A stretch of 64,000 bases of DNA from Manduca sexta (taxonomy: Eukaryota; Arthropoda; Insecta; Lepidoptera; Sphingidae), in contig NC_051130.1 in assembly GCF_014839805.1 (NCBI RefSeq), positions 4,526,001-4,590,000 of the forward strand. The letters are read 5' to 3'. The notes below the pieces were generated by a model. The model did no database searches and had not been told where the DNA came from. It saw only the letters and a program-made list of their open reading frames with translations. Made by a program: the position numbers and the translations under genes. Shown one piece after another: positions 34,780 to 55,839 of the stretch (position 1 is its first letter; each line of letters opens with the position of its first letter).

Positions 34780-37290
34780 GATCTTACAACAGTTATGTTT
34801 GATGAGTTTTATTAATTGCATGCCGGTATCCAAGACGTCTTCTGTATTAGTGACGCATGGAATAAATATTTTATTCTTACTTATAATTAATTAGTTAATA
34901 AATTCTTTTTTTATTCGAATCAGTTACGACTTTTAATAATTCAATCCAAATAAATCTTACCGGCCGCTATTAAATGAGGTGACCTTTTTGGATGAGTATA
35001 ATTTATGGATTTGATTAGAGTTGATAGATTTATGACATAGATGAAATCAAAATTTAAATAAAAATTGCGATGAGAACGCAGACAGCTCTAGTAAATAAGT
35101 GATACTCTGTAGTAGGTACCCTCTGTCTGCAGATATTCAGATGTAATTTTATTTACTTAATGTAATGTTAAAGTAAATGTGATAAACCTACTTATAAATA
35201 AAAATTGCTTGCATCTAAATATATAAGAAATGATGAAAGATGAAAGTTCGCGTGCGGCCAATTAAAATAAGAAGTCCAAAAAAGAAGATACAGAGAGTAT
35301 CTCGTTTAAAATTAAGTCAGAGTTAAGACTCCTTCTACGACCACGTTTTCCCCGGAAATTGTTTATAATTATTATTATGCATTATGTTTAATTATATTAT
35401 GCGTCATAATTATTCGCAATAACCGCATTGTTATTATACCCGCGTCCCGCACTCATCCTAAGTAGGCTTTGTCTAATAATCTACATACCTGAAAACTGTA
35501 GATTTTTATATTTAAATATTTCCCCGTATTTTTTAAATTAATTATATTGAGAAAAAAAAAGATTTTTGTATTTGTTTTATAACAGACAAACTCAAAAACT
35601 AGTTAACTAATTTTGAAAATTATTTCACTAATACGAAGCTACATTACCCCGAGTGCTATAGGTTATATTTCACCGAGGAAAGAGCGTTATCGCGGGCGGA
35701 GTCGCGTGAAAAATCTAGAGAGAGATAAAACCACACGTAATGCTGTACGACACAATACAGCAATTTAAATATGAGGTCAGGTCTATGTGTGCTTTAAATG
35801 AAGTAAAAAATATAATGATCCAGATGACTTAACTGATAAGCAGTCTACACACAATAGAGACAAACTCATCATAATACTTACTAGTTTACGACCAATAAAT
35901 CCAGACAGACTATGCGCCCACTTTTGAAGTTACTTGGTACATATGTTTAACACCTTTCTCCTATTTCTATCTTAACTAAATTCTAGTTTGCTGCATTGAA
36001 ATTTCTCTACTTTATTTAAATTTCTCTTTTGCTGTACAAAGGGCGTGTAGATACGGCTAACCGTTGAAACAAAAGCCCATTGAAAATAAAAATCGTAAAA
36101 ATACAAAGGCTTATCTTTATATGGAAATCTCAGATGATATCATGTCATGTTTTTTTATCATATTGGATTCCCAAGCCAGTAAGGTTGGCAAATACTCACC
36201 ACTTTCGAATACGTTATATTAACTATGAACACATATCTAGGAAGAATAGGGATACAGGGGATTTGGTAGGCATCCAACAATCTCTCTAACTGTACGAAAC
36301 GAAACGATACTGCTGCTATACATGTAACTTCGCTATGATAATAGACTATTTTACTAATAATTTTTCGTAAAATTTATCAAACATTTTCTTTATTAGAATC
36401 TAACATAGAAAGCACAATCTAAATCCGGTTAAAAATCGACAAATATAAGTCTTCGAAAACCGATGGAAGGGTTAGATGGTAAAAAACGAAAAAGTGACGC
36501 AAATATATTTTTGTGACGTCAATGGTGGTTACCCCAATGCGCAGTCGTTGTTGCATATTGCAATATTTGAAATATAAATTGTTGTTAAACCAATTTTATT
36601 GCTAATTTCACAAAACAGTATCTTTTTCTTATGATTTACGATTGCGTATAGAATAATTGTCAAAATCGAACATATAAAAAATACCCTAATGCCTCACACA
36701 GGTCGATCAGAATCGTGAATGCTGTAAACAAAATTTTCCTCAGTGTAATCAGAATCTGTATTTTAAACAGCCACAAAACCTTGTATGGCTGTAAAAGTCA
36801 TGAATACATTATTTTAGAAAAAACTCCTGGATCAAAAGATAATCGAATATAATGCAAGAATCGATTATTAAAGCCCAATTTAAATGTACTGTAAAAGAAT
36901 TAGAAAACCTTTGCCGACTTGTTTTAAAATTATTAATTCAAATTGTTTGTGAGATATCTATATGAAGTGCATCGTTGTGTGCGCAACAACCCAACGGATA
37001 TTAAAAACACATGTGTCGTAAATTATTATTGCAGTGCTCTTCACAAAAGGACCGCCTGACGAGCTTCTTGTTCAAATTAAAAGATCGTTGACTTCACAAA
37101 TAATATTCGGCTATGTAAATCTCAGTTTGTGAATTTTGAAAAAAACACGATGCGATATTTTTGGAGTTCTCACTAAGGACTAACCATCTTGGTCAAAGAA
37201 GTAAATTAAAAAACAAAAAACGCAGCCGGTAATTCAAATGATAAATTGAAATATCTGTTTGGAGATATTATAACAAAAATGTTTTGTATT
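34780..37290. other. Intergenic (or intron), no gene seen
   Basis: AT-rich with no recognisable coding or RNA gene. CRE-like GTGACGTCA at about 36513 resembles the inside of the MITE at 17855. Confidence 0.45.
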
Positions 37291-37299
37291 AGGTGTCAT

Positions 37300-37585
37300 T
37301 AGTGGCTTCGCCCACATAAGATTTTCCCGATACAAAGCGCTTAAACATTATTGTAGCGACCATTATGCTCTACGTACGATGAAAGCGCCGTGTATTTCAA
37401 AAAAATATATAACAGTAATTGTTTTTTCCTATGACAGCAAATTTCGGGGATAAAAAGCAGCCCATATAAAATTGAATGTTTACGTGTGTGTCGAATTTCA
37501 TCCAAATCCATTCAGCTGTTTCTGAAGTTACTTCTAACAAACATCCAAACATTTTCATAATTATACGCATTTATATGAAGTTAGA
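37300..37585 (+). mobile_element. LINE 3'-tail type repeat
   Basis: Contains GGCTTCGCCCACATAAGATT, GGGGATAAAAAGCAGCCCAT and TCGAATTTCATCCAAATCCA. This phrase order is found in many lepidopteran CR1/RTE-like 3' ends, with diverged relatives here at 39425, 52890, 55840, 57300 and 61640. Confidence 0.55.
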
Positions 37586-37589
37586 TGAG

Positions 37590-38850
37590 AAGTATAATTT
37601 TATTAAACTTGCAGAAAAGATAATACATTATAATCATTACATTATTTATAGTAAATTGTTACAGTATTAATATCTACAAGTATTATTGCATCGGCGAATT
37701 TATTATCAGTCAAATTAAAAAAAAAATACAAACATGCGAATCTTTAATTGCAAATTTCATGACCAAAAATAAAATATATAAATATCGTTAAAAACTGCAA
37801 GAAGATGGACGATTTTATTATCTACATCCAATTCTCATTGTAAAAATGCTCGCATCACGTAGCGGCATTTTTCCCACGGACGAAATTGTCAGCTTCGAAT
37901 TAGTCATTGGGAATTAACTGTAACTAAACTTATGGCTGCACGCTCGGGGTGTTTGAACTCGATCCTCGAACAGGATGTGGAAAAAAGACGCGGGATGGCG
38001 GTTGGCGAGGTTTGCATATGCGCAGGAGTGGAATTTAACTTATAAACTTGTCCATAGACACTGAACCTGTATTTTATGCGTAAGGGTAAAAATTCCAAAT
38101 AGTTAAGGCTTAATGTGATAAGAATATTAAAAAATAAAAGGTAATTTACAAGCCTGCATAATAAAGACGGTTAGACCGTTTTAAAATTACGTTTTTATAC
38201 CCATATTTTTTATTTACTTGTTAACTTTGCTCATTTAGCGTCGATGACACCAAGCAACATAGTTTCCAATCATAGACAATAAATATTTTCTAACATTGAC
38301 AATGAATCTCGGTAATTGCTGATAAACCGTGTATAATTCGCGTGGTGATGCGTGATTAAACATTCAAGGAAATACTCAAGGAAAAGTATATTCTTCAAGC
38401 ACGATGATGTAGTTGTAAAGTTAAAGGATTTCCGATGCGATCACTTCATCACGTTTAGTTTTTTTGATCACGACCACTTATTATTTTTAAATGAATCAGT
38501 ATTTTTCAATAACTGTAGGCATTAAATGATTATACATTATTATTTAAGTGATTGAATCATCAGTTAATTAAGTTATTCTATACCTGGAACATATTTTTTT
38601 ATAACATAACATTAAAGTGTGATTTTTGTGGAAAATTTAAATAAAGTACCAAAGTATCAACGAGCCAAATATTTGTCGCATGTATACCCCAGACATAAAC
38701 ATTTAACTGCACAAAATTAAAACCAGATGTAAGAACGCTCAAAAATAATTAACATCCATAAACTTACAAATATAATATACAATATACAAATATATGTGTA
38801 TATGAATCTATTTTATAAGAAAACTAACATACTTTGTCATCGTTTTATCA
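37590..38850. other. Intergenic, no gene seen
   Basis: AT-rich sequence with no splice-bounded frame or RNA gene. Confidence 0.5.
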
Positions 38851-38854
38851 CTAC

Positions 38855-39045
38855 ATAGTATAAAACAAAGTCGCTTTCTGTGTCCCCATGTGTGCTTAAA
38901 TCTTTAAAACTACGCAACGGATTTTGATGCGGTTTTTTTTAATACATAGAGTGATTCAAGAGGAAGGTTTATATGTATAATAACATCCAATAAATAGTGG
39001 AGAAATATTGCACCCGTGCGAAGCCGGGGCGGGTCGGTAGTGTTA
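38855..39045 (-). mobile_element. Uninterrupted copy of the outer repeat at 21560
   Basis: Inverted relative to 21560-22660, and it shows the empty arrangement: CCCGCCCCGGCTTCGCACGG continues directly to ATAAACCTTCCTCTTGAATC and then the CTACGCAACGGATTTTGATG region. It is the pre-insertion form. Confidence 0.65.
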
Positions 39046-40286
39046 TTATAAAATACCAATAATGCATGAAACCAGTTTCAATTAAGTATTTACAAAGTCC
39101 AATTTCACAAAGCACTCGACAATTTCTGACCATAAACTGTATTATAACCATCAATGCATAAGATGGCCGGTAATTTGCGGTTATAGTAAAAGGCTACTAC
39201 AGAATTACGACGGCCTCTGAGGTTTGTCATAGCATTTATTGTGCAACCGCCTTGATGTTCGTTTAGCAAGATGGAACTAATTGTTACTTTGTACTTAGAT
39301 ATATTTTTCAAACATCAGCTTCAACGATAATGTCATTGCATGAATCATTTGTAATATTCGTATCAGAATCTAGTTCCGTTTGGTGAGATAAACTGTTTAA
39401 ACATTTTTTTACTTATTTCTAGAATTTGCTCGCGGCTCCACCCGCGTTAAAGTATTTTAGGAATACATATTTTCTCAAGATAAAAAGTAGCCTATAGGTC
39501 TCAGGAGTAATGTAGTTAAGTATTAGTGAAAATTTTCAAAATCGATTTAGTCCCTAGTTCCTGGGTTGAGCACCTATAAACCTAATAACTTATCCTATTA
39601 AGAATATCAGTAAAGATAATATAAAGATGATGAAGTCGGTTAAAAGTACTCGTTAGGTACTTACTGCGATGTCTATAGTTTAATCCACCTTCATTACACT
39701 CCTTTTTAGTCAATTTCTTGATATTTAATTGGATAGACTGATTATTTATTACCAAAAAAATATTATCGTTCCTTATATTTTAATAAAACTTTCAGTTGAT
39801 TACCACTAAAATTTTATTTAGCCAATGATTTTTCGAAGTGATAAAAAATAGTTTTAAAAAAGTGACGCTGATTTAAATTTAACAGTTCGGAATAAGATCC
39901 TGAAAACAAAAATATGCCTTGTTTTCTTATCGCAGTTTGATAACATTATCTGAAAAGATTTTGAACTCGCCTTCCTTCTGGAATAAGAATTAAACCATCA
40001 AAATGAGCATAGGCACAGAATATAACAAAATAAATAAAAAATTGTGTGTCTGTTCGTCCGTATCACATTGAAAGTGAAACTTGTACGAACGTTACCAATG
40101 TGTTAATTCTAATTTATTTCCTTGTTTTTGTTAAATCAAGTATTTATTATTAAATTTCGTGGCGGTTATTGAAAACAAAAATAAGGCAGAAGGATCCCTA
40201 CCTCAATTACGTTTTAAGTGATTTATAGTGCACTTTATATCGACAGTTGAAAGGATAATCGAATTAAACGACATTTTTTATAAAAA

Positions 40287-40610
40287 GCGGCGATAGCCTA
40301 GTTGGGTGTGGAACGGACTGCCAAAACGAATGTCCGCAGGTTCAAATCCCAAGGGCAAACACCTCAGACTTTTCTAAAATCATGTGTGTATTCTTTGTGA
40401 ATTTATCGTTCGCTTTAACGGTGAAGGAAAACATCGCGAGAAAACCTGCACATCTGAGAAGTTCTCTATAGGAATTTCGAAGGTGCGTGAAGTCTACCAA
40501 TCCGCACTAGGCCAGCGTGGTGGACTAAGGCCTAATCCCTCAGTAGTAGAGGAGGCCCGTGCTCAGCAGTGGGCAAGTATATAATACAGGGCTGATATTA
40601 TTATTATTAT
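40287..40610 (+). mobile_element. SINE family A, full-length tRNA-derived copy
   Basis: The tRNA-like head has an A-box (GGCGATAGCCTAGTTGG) and a B-box (GGTTCAAATCCC). The body contains GGTGAAGGAAAACATCGCGA, TCCGCACTAGGCCAGCGTGG and GTGCTCAGCAGTGGG, and it ends in (ATT)n. This arrangement is typical of a widespread lepidopteran SINE. The open frame through it is not a gene. Confidence 0.88.
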
Positions 40611-40947
40611 CACAAAAAAATATCGCTTAAGTCAATTAGCCTTTCAACAGTCAATATGTTAAATATTAAATTATTAATTGCAATTCAAAATCGCCTGTAC
40701 GTTTATTAATCGATAATTAATTAAACAATAGAACTTATGATTCAAATATTTGCACATTAACAATGAGGATGTTGTGTGGTTTACTTAGTACGTGATCGAA
40801 ATCAGGATAGCCATTTCAATGTCACCATTGAAAACTTAATGGTTTACTATTATGGCACCAGTGCAAAACACTAGCATATTAGGGCCCTGAAAGGCTGGTC
40901 ACGACGTAGTACGGTAAAGGCTGGTCACGTGTACAACACGATATCGT

Positions 40948-41312
40948 ATCGTGTCACGATTGACGATAATCGTATCGTGTCACGATTGACGATAATCGTA
41001 TCGTGACTATTGACGATAATCGTATCGTGTCACGATTGACGATAATCGTATCGTGACACTATTGACGATAATCGTATCGTGTCACGATTGACGATAATCG
41101 TATCGTGACACTATTGACGATAATCGTATTGTGTCACGATTGACGATAATCGTATCGTGTCACGATTGACGATAATCGTATCGTGACTATTGACGATAAT
41201 CGTATTGTGTCACGATTGACGATAAGCGTATCGTGACTATTGACGATAATCGTATCGTGACACTATTGACGATAATCGTATCATCTCACGATTGACGATG
41301 ATCGTATCCGAT
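40948..41312. repeat. Palindromic minisatellite, ~26-bp unit, 14 copies
   Basis: ATTGACGAT recurs 14 times at 24-27 bp spacing. Each unit contains ACGATAATCGT and, in the long form, ATCGTGTCACGAT; both are perfect odd palindromes. Short units lack part of the GTGTCACG segment (ATCGTGACTATTGACG). The array is followed by degenerate GATATCATATG. No spacers, so it is not a CRISPR array. Confidence 0.95.
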
Positions 41313-41365
41313 ATCATATGGAAAACTGTTTATAGCAGTAATTAACACTATAGTCAATTACTTAA

Positions 41366-41630
41366 CAGCCCCGGATCTAAGGGGAGGCTAGCTGGGGCCC
41401 ATGTCCCGGGCGGAGTATTCAGAGGGCGGCAAATTCAAACTTGGCAGACGAATACAAAACTCATCATTAATGCAACTTTGACTACAGAGACATACAGTAC
41501 ATTCAATACTAAAATTATTTCCCGCGGGGCGCAAAATGATGATGAAGATAACGAAGGTAAAATATAGGTGGGTGGCGGCGGCATTTTCCAGATTTTGCCC
41601 CGCCTCGAAAAAAATCAAGATCTGGGGCTG
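41366..41630. mobile_element. Small hAT-like MITE
   Basis: The ends CAGCCCCGGATCT (41366) and AGATCTGGGGCTG (ending 41630) form a 13-bp inverted pair with one mismatch. Flanking TTACTTAA and CTACTTGG match at only 5 of 8 positions, consistent with a decayed 8-bp duplication. No coding sequence. It lies 15 bp from the larger hAT element. Confidence 0.6.
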
Positions 41631-41645
41631 CTACTTGGCCACGAC

Positions 41646-44509
41646 TAGGGGTCGCAAACCGGTATCCCGGATTTCGAGAATACCGGAATACCGGACCAAA
41701 TTAAGAACTTCAAAATACCGGTATTGATTTTACAAAAACCGGTATATTCGGTATTTTCGGTATTTTATAAAAATAAAATTTAGTACAAAATGTGTGTATA
41801 ATTATTAATTTCTCGAGTTTAAATCGTAAAAATTTAAGCTGCTTGCAATTTCATTCATTCGTATAGGCGTATATTCTATAAAGACCGAGCAAAATACATG
41901 GCTTATGGCTATATTGCTACTTTTGTTTTGTTCTAAGCATAGCGGTGTTAACTGGTAATTGTTATTTTTATTAGAATTTATTAGAAATATTCTTTGTTAT
42001 TTAAAGTCTATCCTCATTATTCATAGACGTTATTTATCTAAGGACGGAGCATTGCTGTGATAACAAGTCAGTTTCTCAGTGCTGACGGCATGGTAGCCTC
42101 CGCAGTGCGTAGACGTACGGCCGTTGTAATTGGCTAATATTGTGATACAACTTGAATCTAGTTGGCTGTCAGATTAACGAAGCTGAATAAACAGCAAGCT
42201 GTCAGATAAACAAAGCTGAGAAACATAACAGGGGAAATAGATGTAAAATACAACCTGTTTAAAAGCCTTGAGCTGCCTACAATAATGGCCTGGTATTTCA
42301 TGGCAATTTCGCGGGGTTTACCGAAAGGCCGAAATTGTCGGACCAATTTTTGATATAAGTCAAGTCTTAGCCTATCTATAGCTGCGGACACACAATCAAC
42401 TTGCTCCTGAGAATAAATTTGCAAGTCATCAGCATACACATGGTACGCAGATTGAAGATTTTGTGTTAAGTGGTTTACGAAGATAGAGAACAATAATGGG
42501 GAGGTTATGCCGCCTTGAAGGACGCCATAGTCTATATCACGCCAGCTAGACGAAGAATCACCAACTGTTGGCGTCCCTGAAGATATGACGAGAACCAATT
42601 CAGTGCCTTGGGCGAGATCACAAGGTGCGAGAGGTTTGCAAGAAGAATGTCGTGACTGACTATATTGAAGGCGTTGGAGAAATCAACCAAAGCCAAAACA
42701 GTGACTTTGGAATCCTCCATGCCCGCCCTAATATCGCCAGTCACTTTGAGGAGTGCAGTAATAGTGCTATGGCCAGGCCTGAAGCCAGACTGGAGTGGGC
42801 ACAGTAGGTTGTTTCGCTACACATGCTCACACAGTTGTTGTAAGCACAGGCCTCGAGCACTTTGGAGAGAAAAGGAAGAATGGGTATGGGACGGAAATGC
42901 TTAGCAAGTGATGGGTTAGGGATTTTAGGAAGAGGGATAGCAATAGCTCTCCGCCACAAAGACGGAAAGATACCAGTGCTGAGGGAGGCGTTAATGATAT
43001 GGGACATGATTGGTAGATGTTGGTCCAGGATAGGGATTATCATGCGACGACTGATGTTGTCACAGCCAATGGCATTGGATTTAATGGACAGGATGACTTT
43101 TCTAATTTCACCCAACGGCACATAAGAAAAATGAAAAGTATTAATGCTAGGCCTGGATAGACCCGCTAAGAAATCCATGGTACGACGCCTAGTTTGGTGA
43201 TCAATCATGGTAACAGTGGAGATCTATGTTTTTTAACTTTGCCAATACCCAGAGTTTCAAGGAATCTCCAGATACTAGCTGACGAAGAAGAAGAATTATT
43301 ACTGAGAATCTGTCGGCATTTAGCATTAGGTACCATCTGGTTACACCGATTCCTTGCAGCCTTGAAAAGGCACCAGTTCACCTCCGAACGATCCCTTCTG
43401 TACTAGCGAAAAGCCCGATCCCTTCGTCTCATCGCCATCCTAACCCCATGTGTAATCCATGGTGCAGGAGGACGTTTTAATTTAATTTTCTTTAAAGGGG
43501 CATGGGTATCAAAGAGTGAAGTGACAGCGCGGTTAAAAATTGCGACTTTATCGTCAACAGAGGTGGCTGCCAATAGGTGATCCCAGTTAAAGTTAGCAGC
43601 GTCTCCTTTCAGCTTATCCGCATCAATGCGGCCAAAACTACGCAAGTGCAATATCTTAGAGGGGAACTTGGGAGGTTTTAGAGCGTAAGACATGTAGATG
43701 AGATCATGGTGAGAGAATCCAGGAGCGGGAAATTGACCGTGGGAGAAAACAGGCGAAGGAGCAGAGGTGAGGATAATGTCAAGCCAAGTGCCGTAATTAT
43801 CCAAATTATGGTGGGTGGCTTGCAGTGGTAGGACATGCAACTGCATGTCCTAGCACTGCAAGATAGTAGCATAGCATATATAGCAGAGTCAAGGACAGTA
43901 AGGAGTTTGCGAGATCAGGAAAAGTTGTGGGCAAGGAGATCAGTATTTAAATCACCCATGATGATGTGATGAGCATATTTTGATCTTATAGATTCCAGAA
44001 CTGTTTCCAGACTGGAGAAGTAATCAAGAGATGGGGGACAGTAAATAACACCCAATAAAGTTTTCACTCTCTTGACCCAAACCTCAAGAAACAGAAATTT
44101 CGCATAAGCGGAATAAGAAGCAGAGGAAGATATTACAGTTTTATATTTCAGGTCGCTACGTAAATATATAGCGACTTCGCCCCCTCTCCTGTCAACTCGA
44201 TCATTTCTAATCAAATGTAACCAGGGAGGGGGTAAAGGGTAGAAGGAAGGTAAGGAAGGTTTGAGCCAGGTCTCAGAAATCAGAACGGCATAAACGTTGG
44301 CTTACGAAAATAATCTCTTTTCAATCAACCTTTAACTAACCACTGTCATTAAAATTTGACATTTAATTACAAACTTAAGTGTATATTTCCTATTTTTCTA
44401 ATATTTCTTCAAATACCGGAAATACCGAAAATACCGGAATACCGGAATTTATTTTAGGTCAATACCGAAAATACCGGTTTTGAAAAATGGTCCGGTATTG
44501 CGACCCCTA
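41646..44509. mobile_element. Non-autonomous hAT element with 8-bp target duplication
   Basis: TIRs are TAGGGGTCGCAA at the left and TTGCGACCCCTA at the right (12 bp), with further subterminal runs of ACCGGTATT/AATACCGG at both ends. The perfect 8-bp direct repeat GCCACGAC flanks it (41638-41645 and 44510-44517). Eight-bp duplications and this TIR style are hAT features. No transposase is present. About 2.1 kb of the interior is an inserted LINE, so the original element was roughly 0.7 kb. Confidence 0.88.
42140..44300 (-). pseudogene. 5'-truncated, frameshifted Jockey-superfamily-type LINE
   Basis: On the minus strand the pieces run in order. Endonuclease remnant: SETWLKPSLPS near 44280, GGEVAIYLRSDLKY, and VIYCPPSLDY...HHIIMGDLNTDL near 44000. 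Linker region 43850-43400, ending in PWITHG. Reverse transcriptase: IKSNAIGCDNISRR and KHFRPIPILPFLSKVLEACA (43208-42741); LALVDFSNAFNIVSHDIL (42744-42532); GVLQGGITSPLLFSIFVNHL then YHVYADDLQIYSQ, with the catalytic YADD at 42425-42436. At least three frame changes and stops separate the pieces, and the start of the endonuclease domain is absent. It inserted into the hAT element. APE-type clade assignment beyond Jockey/I-like is uncertain. Confidence 0.85.
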
Positions 44510-44542
44510 GCCACGACCCGAAAATTCACATTTGTTATATAG

Positions 44543-45825
44543 TCCATTGAAATGTTACATTTTTTAGGCCTTACCTTGCGTTTTTTAGAGGACGCAATTT
44601 TATTTTTTTGAAGTGTAGGGGAGGTCAGTCTAAAGCTAAAACCAAGTTTGTGGGGTCGCCACCCTTGTCCCACGGCCGCCATCTTGAAAATAGGGGTTTT
44701 TTTTTTTTTTCTTTTTAATCTTTATTTAAGGAGCTTGGTCGTTATTTCACGACTATGTCGCTCCGTACGTCCACTAGGGGTTGAAATGGTTTTTGCGATG
44801 TATCTCTTAAACTATTTATCTGACAAAAAAAATGTATAAACATTTTTTGTTGCAAATTAAATTCTCTATAACTTTGGTCTAGTAACTTTTGTCGTAGAAC
44901 TATAAATAAAAAAGTTATTAGCGAAAATGTTAAGAAATTCAATGTTAAGCAATGTCCATTGCAACGTCATCAGAACGTGTGTTTATAAGGTTCATAATAC
45001 TTTTTGTACTCTCATTAATACCCAAATACCCAAGGGACCATTAGGGAACAAAAGAACATCTGCCTGCTATTATTATTATTATTTCTAACCTCTCTTATTG
45101 TAAGAATAGCTGATAATATTGTGTTGAAGTTGTCGTTCAACTTATATCTTTTAGTTGTGTTACATATTACTGTACGTACGGATGTATTTTATTCTGTTTT
45201 TAATTGTGAAGACGATTTCGAATGATTTTAGAGACGATTTTAACTTTAGTGAAAACTACTTTTTTATTAGCATTTTGACTTTTAAAAGTCTTTTAAAAGT
45301 CAAAATGCTAATAAAAACTTTACTACGACAACTTCAACACAATATTATCAGCTATTCTTACAATAAGAGAGGTTAGAAATAATAATAATAATAGCAGGCA
45401 GATGTTCTTTGTTCCCTAATGGTCCCTTGGGTATTTGGGTATTAATGAGAGTACAAAAAAGTATTATGAACCTTATAAACACACGTTCTGATGATGTTGC
45501 AATGGACATTGCTTAACATTGAATTTCTTAACATTTTCGCTTATAACTTTTTTATTTATAGTTCTACGACAAAAGTTACTAGACCAAAGTTGAAGAGAAT
45601 TTAATTTGCAACAAAAAATGTTTATACATTTTTTTTGTCAGATAAATAGTTTAAAAGATACATCGTATAAACCATTTCAACCCCTATTTTCAAGATGGCG
45701 GCCGTGGGACAAGGGTGGCGACCCCACAAACTTGGTTTTAGCTTTAGACTGACCCCCCCTACACTTCAAAAAAATAAAATTGCGTCCTCTAAAAAACGCA
45801 ACCCCAAATGTAACTTTTCAATGGA
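44543..45825. mobile_element. Foldback element: large imperfect palindrome
   Basis: Left arm 44543-45288 and right arm 45290-45825 are inverted copies, centred on AAAAGTCTTTT at 45289 with almost no spacer. Long blocks are near-identical, for example TGGGGTCGCCACCCTTGTCC and its complement at about 45707. The left arm is 210 bp longer because of two extra segments (44699-44774 and about 45140-45250). No coding capacity. Confidence 0.92.
44699..44774 (-). mobile_element. 76-bp retro-insertion in the left foldback arm
   Basis: Read on the minus strand it is a LINE-like 3' tail with CCTTAAATAAAGATT followed by a poly(A) run. It is flanked by the direct repeat TAGGGGTT (44691-44698 and 44775-44782), and it is absent from the right arm. 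So it inserted after the palindrome formed. Confidence 0.8.
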
Positions 45826-46198
45826 GTAATAAAAATTCTAATCACGCTGGCAAATGTTATCAAATGTTTGACAAAACTTCGCAGCGTTCTTAAAAGTTAT
45901 TTATAACATAATTTGGGTATTGAATTTGGTTTTTCCCGGAAGGTTGTTGTCAGGTAGGGTACTCTGCGACGACCGACCGGAAAAACGAGACAAGACCTTT
46001 GCATAATGCAACTTAAAATAATAAATACTTAGGTATATTATCAAAATGACTCGAAAAATATGTTTCCTACCTGACCGAAGGAGGTTAATATAAAACGGCA
46101 GAAACGGAGTATGCTGTTAAGCGTTATGAACATATGCGAATCCTTGATAAGTCATATTTGCTTATTTAAATCTCACCAAAATTGACGTATTTTTATAG

Positions 46199-54671
<8,473 letters not shown>

Positions 54672-54769
54672 CGTGCATTTCTTTATACATTTTATATTAT
54701 AGCAAACATTAATAAATAAGTATATTTATACAACTCAATCTGTTTCATTACGATTTTATTTATTACTAG

Positions 54770-55620
54770 CTTCCGCCCACAGCTTCGCCCGCGTGGATTT
54801 CGGACTTCAAAAATGGAGCCGGTCGCGAACGTTCGAGAATGTTCGTTTTACGAAGCTACTCCCTAGGTGATTCGCTAGCTTCTAGGTGCCAAGCAAGCCG
54901 CCTGCCTGTGCGTTCGCGACCTTATATATATACAAAAATAATCCTTATAGCACGATTCAGTATTCACGCATGATGGCTTATTATTAGCGTATTTCATGTA
55001 TAACTTTGGTGTTTCTATACCGATTTCTATGATTCTTTTTTATGGAATATTTAATAATGTTAACTTTTTAATTAGGGATGACTGAGAGTGTTATAAACGT
55101 AAGAGTAGACAAATATAATGAGAAAGCTTCGAACTGCTAAGCTATCGGGAGTTACACGTGTTATTGTGAGTCAACCATAAAAGATAGACATATGCTGTCG
55201 TGGGATATTTTTTATATAATTTTAACGAGAACATTGCCGTCATACATGATTTCTGTGTAGCTTTAACCATTAAGGTTGGACACGCGACGGAAGCTTAAAA
55301 AATGGAGTAATTTCTCCCGTTTTCCCAACATTTCCCTTCACTGCTCTGCTCCTATTAATTGTAGCGTGATGAAAAGTATACTATAACCAGCACAGGAGTA
55401 TGACAAATAATTGTACCAAGTTTCGTTAAAATCCGTCGAGTAGTTTTTGTTTCTATAACGGTTATACAGACAGACAGACAAAAATTTTACTAATTGCATT
55501 TTTGGCATCAGTATCGATCCCTAATCACCCCCTGATAGTTATTTTGGAAATATATTTCATGTACAGAATTGACCTCTCTACAGATTTATTATAAGTATAG
55601 AATAGATAGATAGAAGATAG
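54770..55620 (+). mobile_element. Second copy of the inner repeat at 21624
   Basis: Starts CTAGCTTCCGCCCACAGCTT. From about 54955 to 55620 it matches 21780-22500 nearly base for base, except for a shorter CAGA tract. The first ~190 bp differ (CGAACGTTCGAGAATGTTCG here), so the 5' segment is variable or recombined. It lies just downstream of GALE. Confidence 0.8.
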
Positions 55621-55839
55621 ATGTCAAATTTCAACAATATACATACACTTGGTATCACTAGGATTCAAGAAGACCTTACAAAAACCGTATCCGGTCCTGT
55701 ACGATCACCTCGACAGGTCCAAAAGGGATTCATAACTCGTAAGTCTATTAAACGTGTGCCTTCCGAGGATCACCTGAAAGCTGAAGTCCTTATGGAAGAG
55801 AGTTTTTCCGGGATAAAAGTAATGCTATAAATTTTCCCG

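Noticed and set aside
40384..40584. 66-codon frame
   Set aside because: Lies wholly inside a tRNA-derived SINE.
40948..41312. CRISPR-like array
   Set aside because: Units are contiguous with no unique spacers, units themselves are palindromic, and the genome is eukaryotic; it is a minisatellite.
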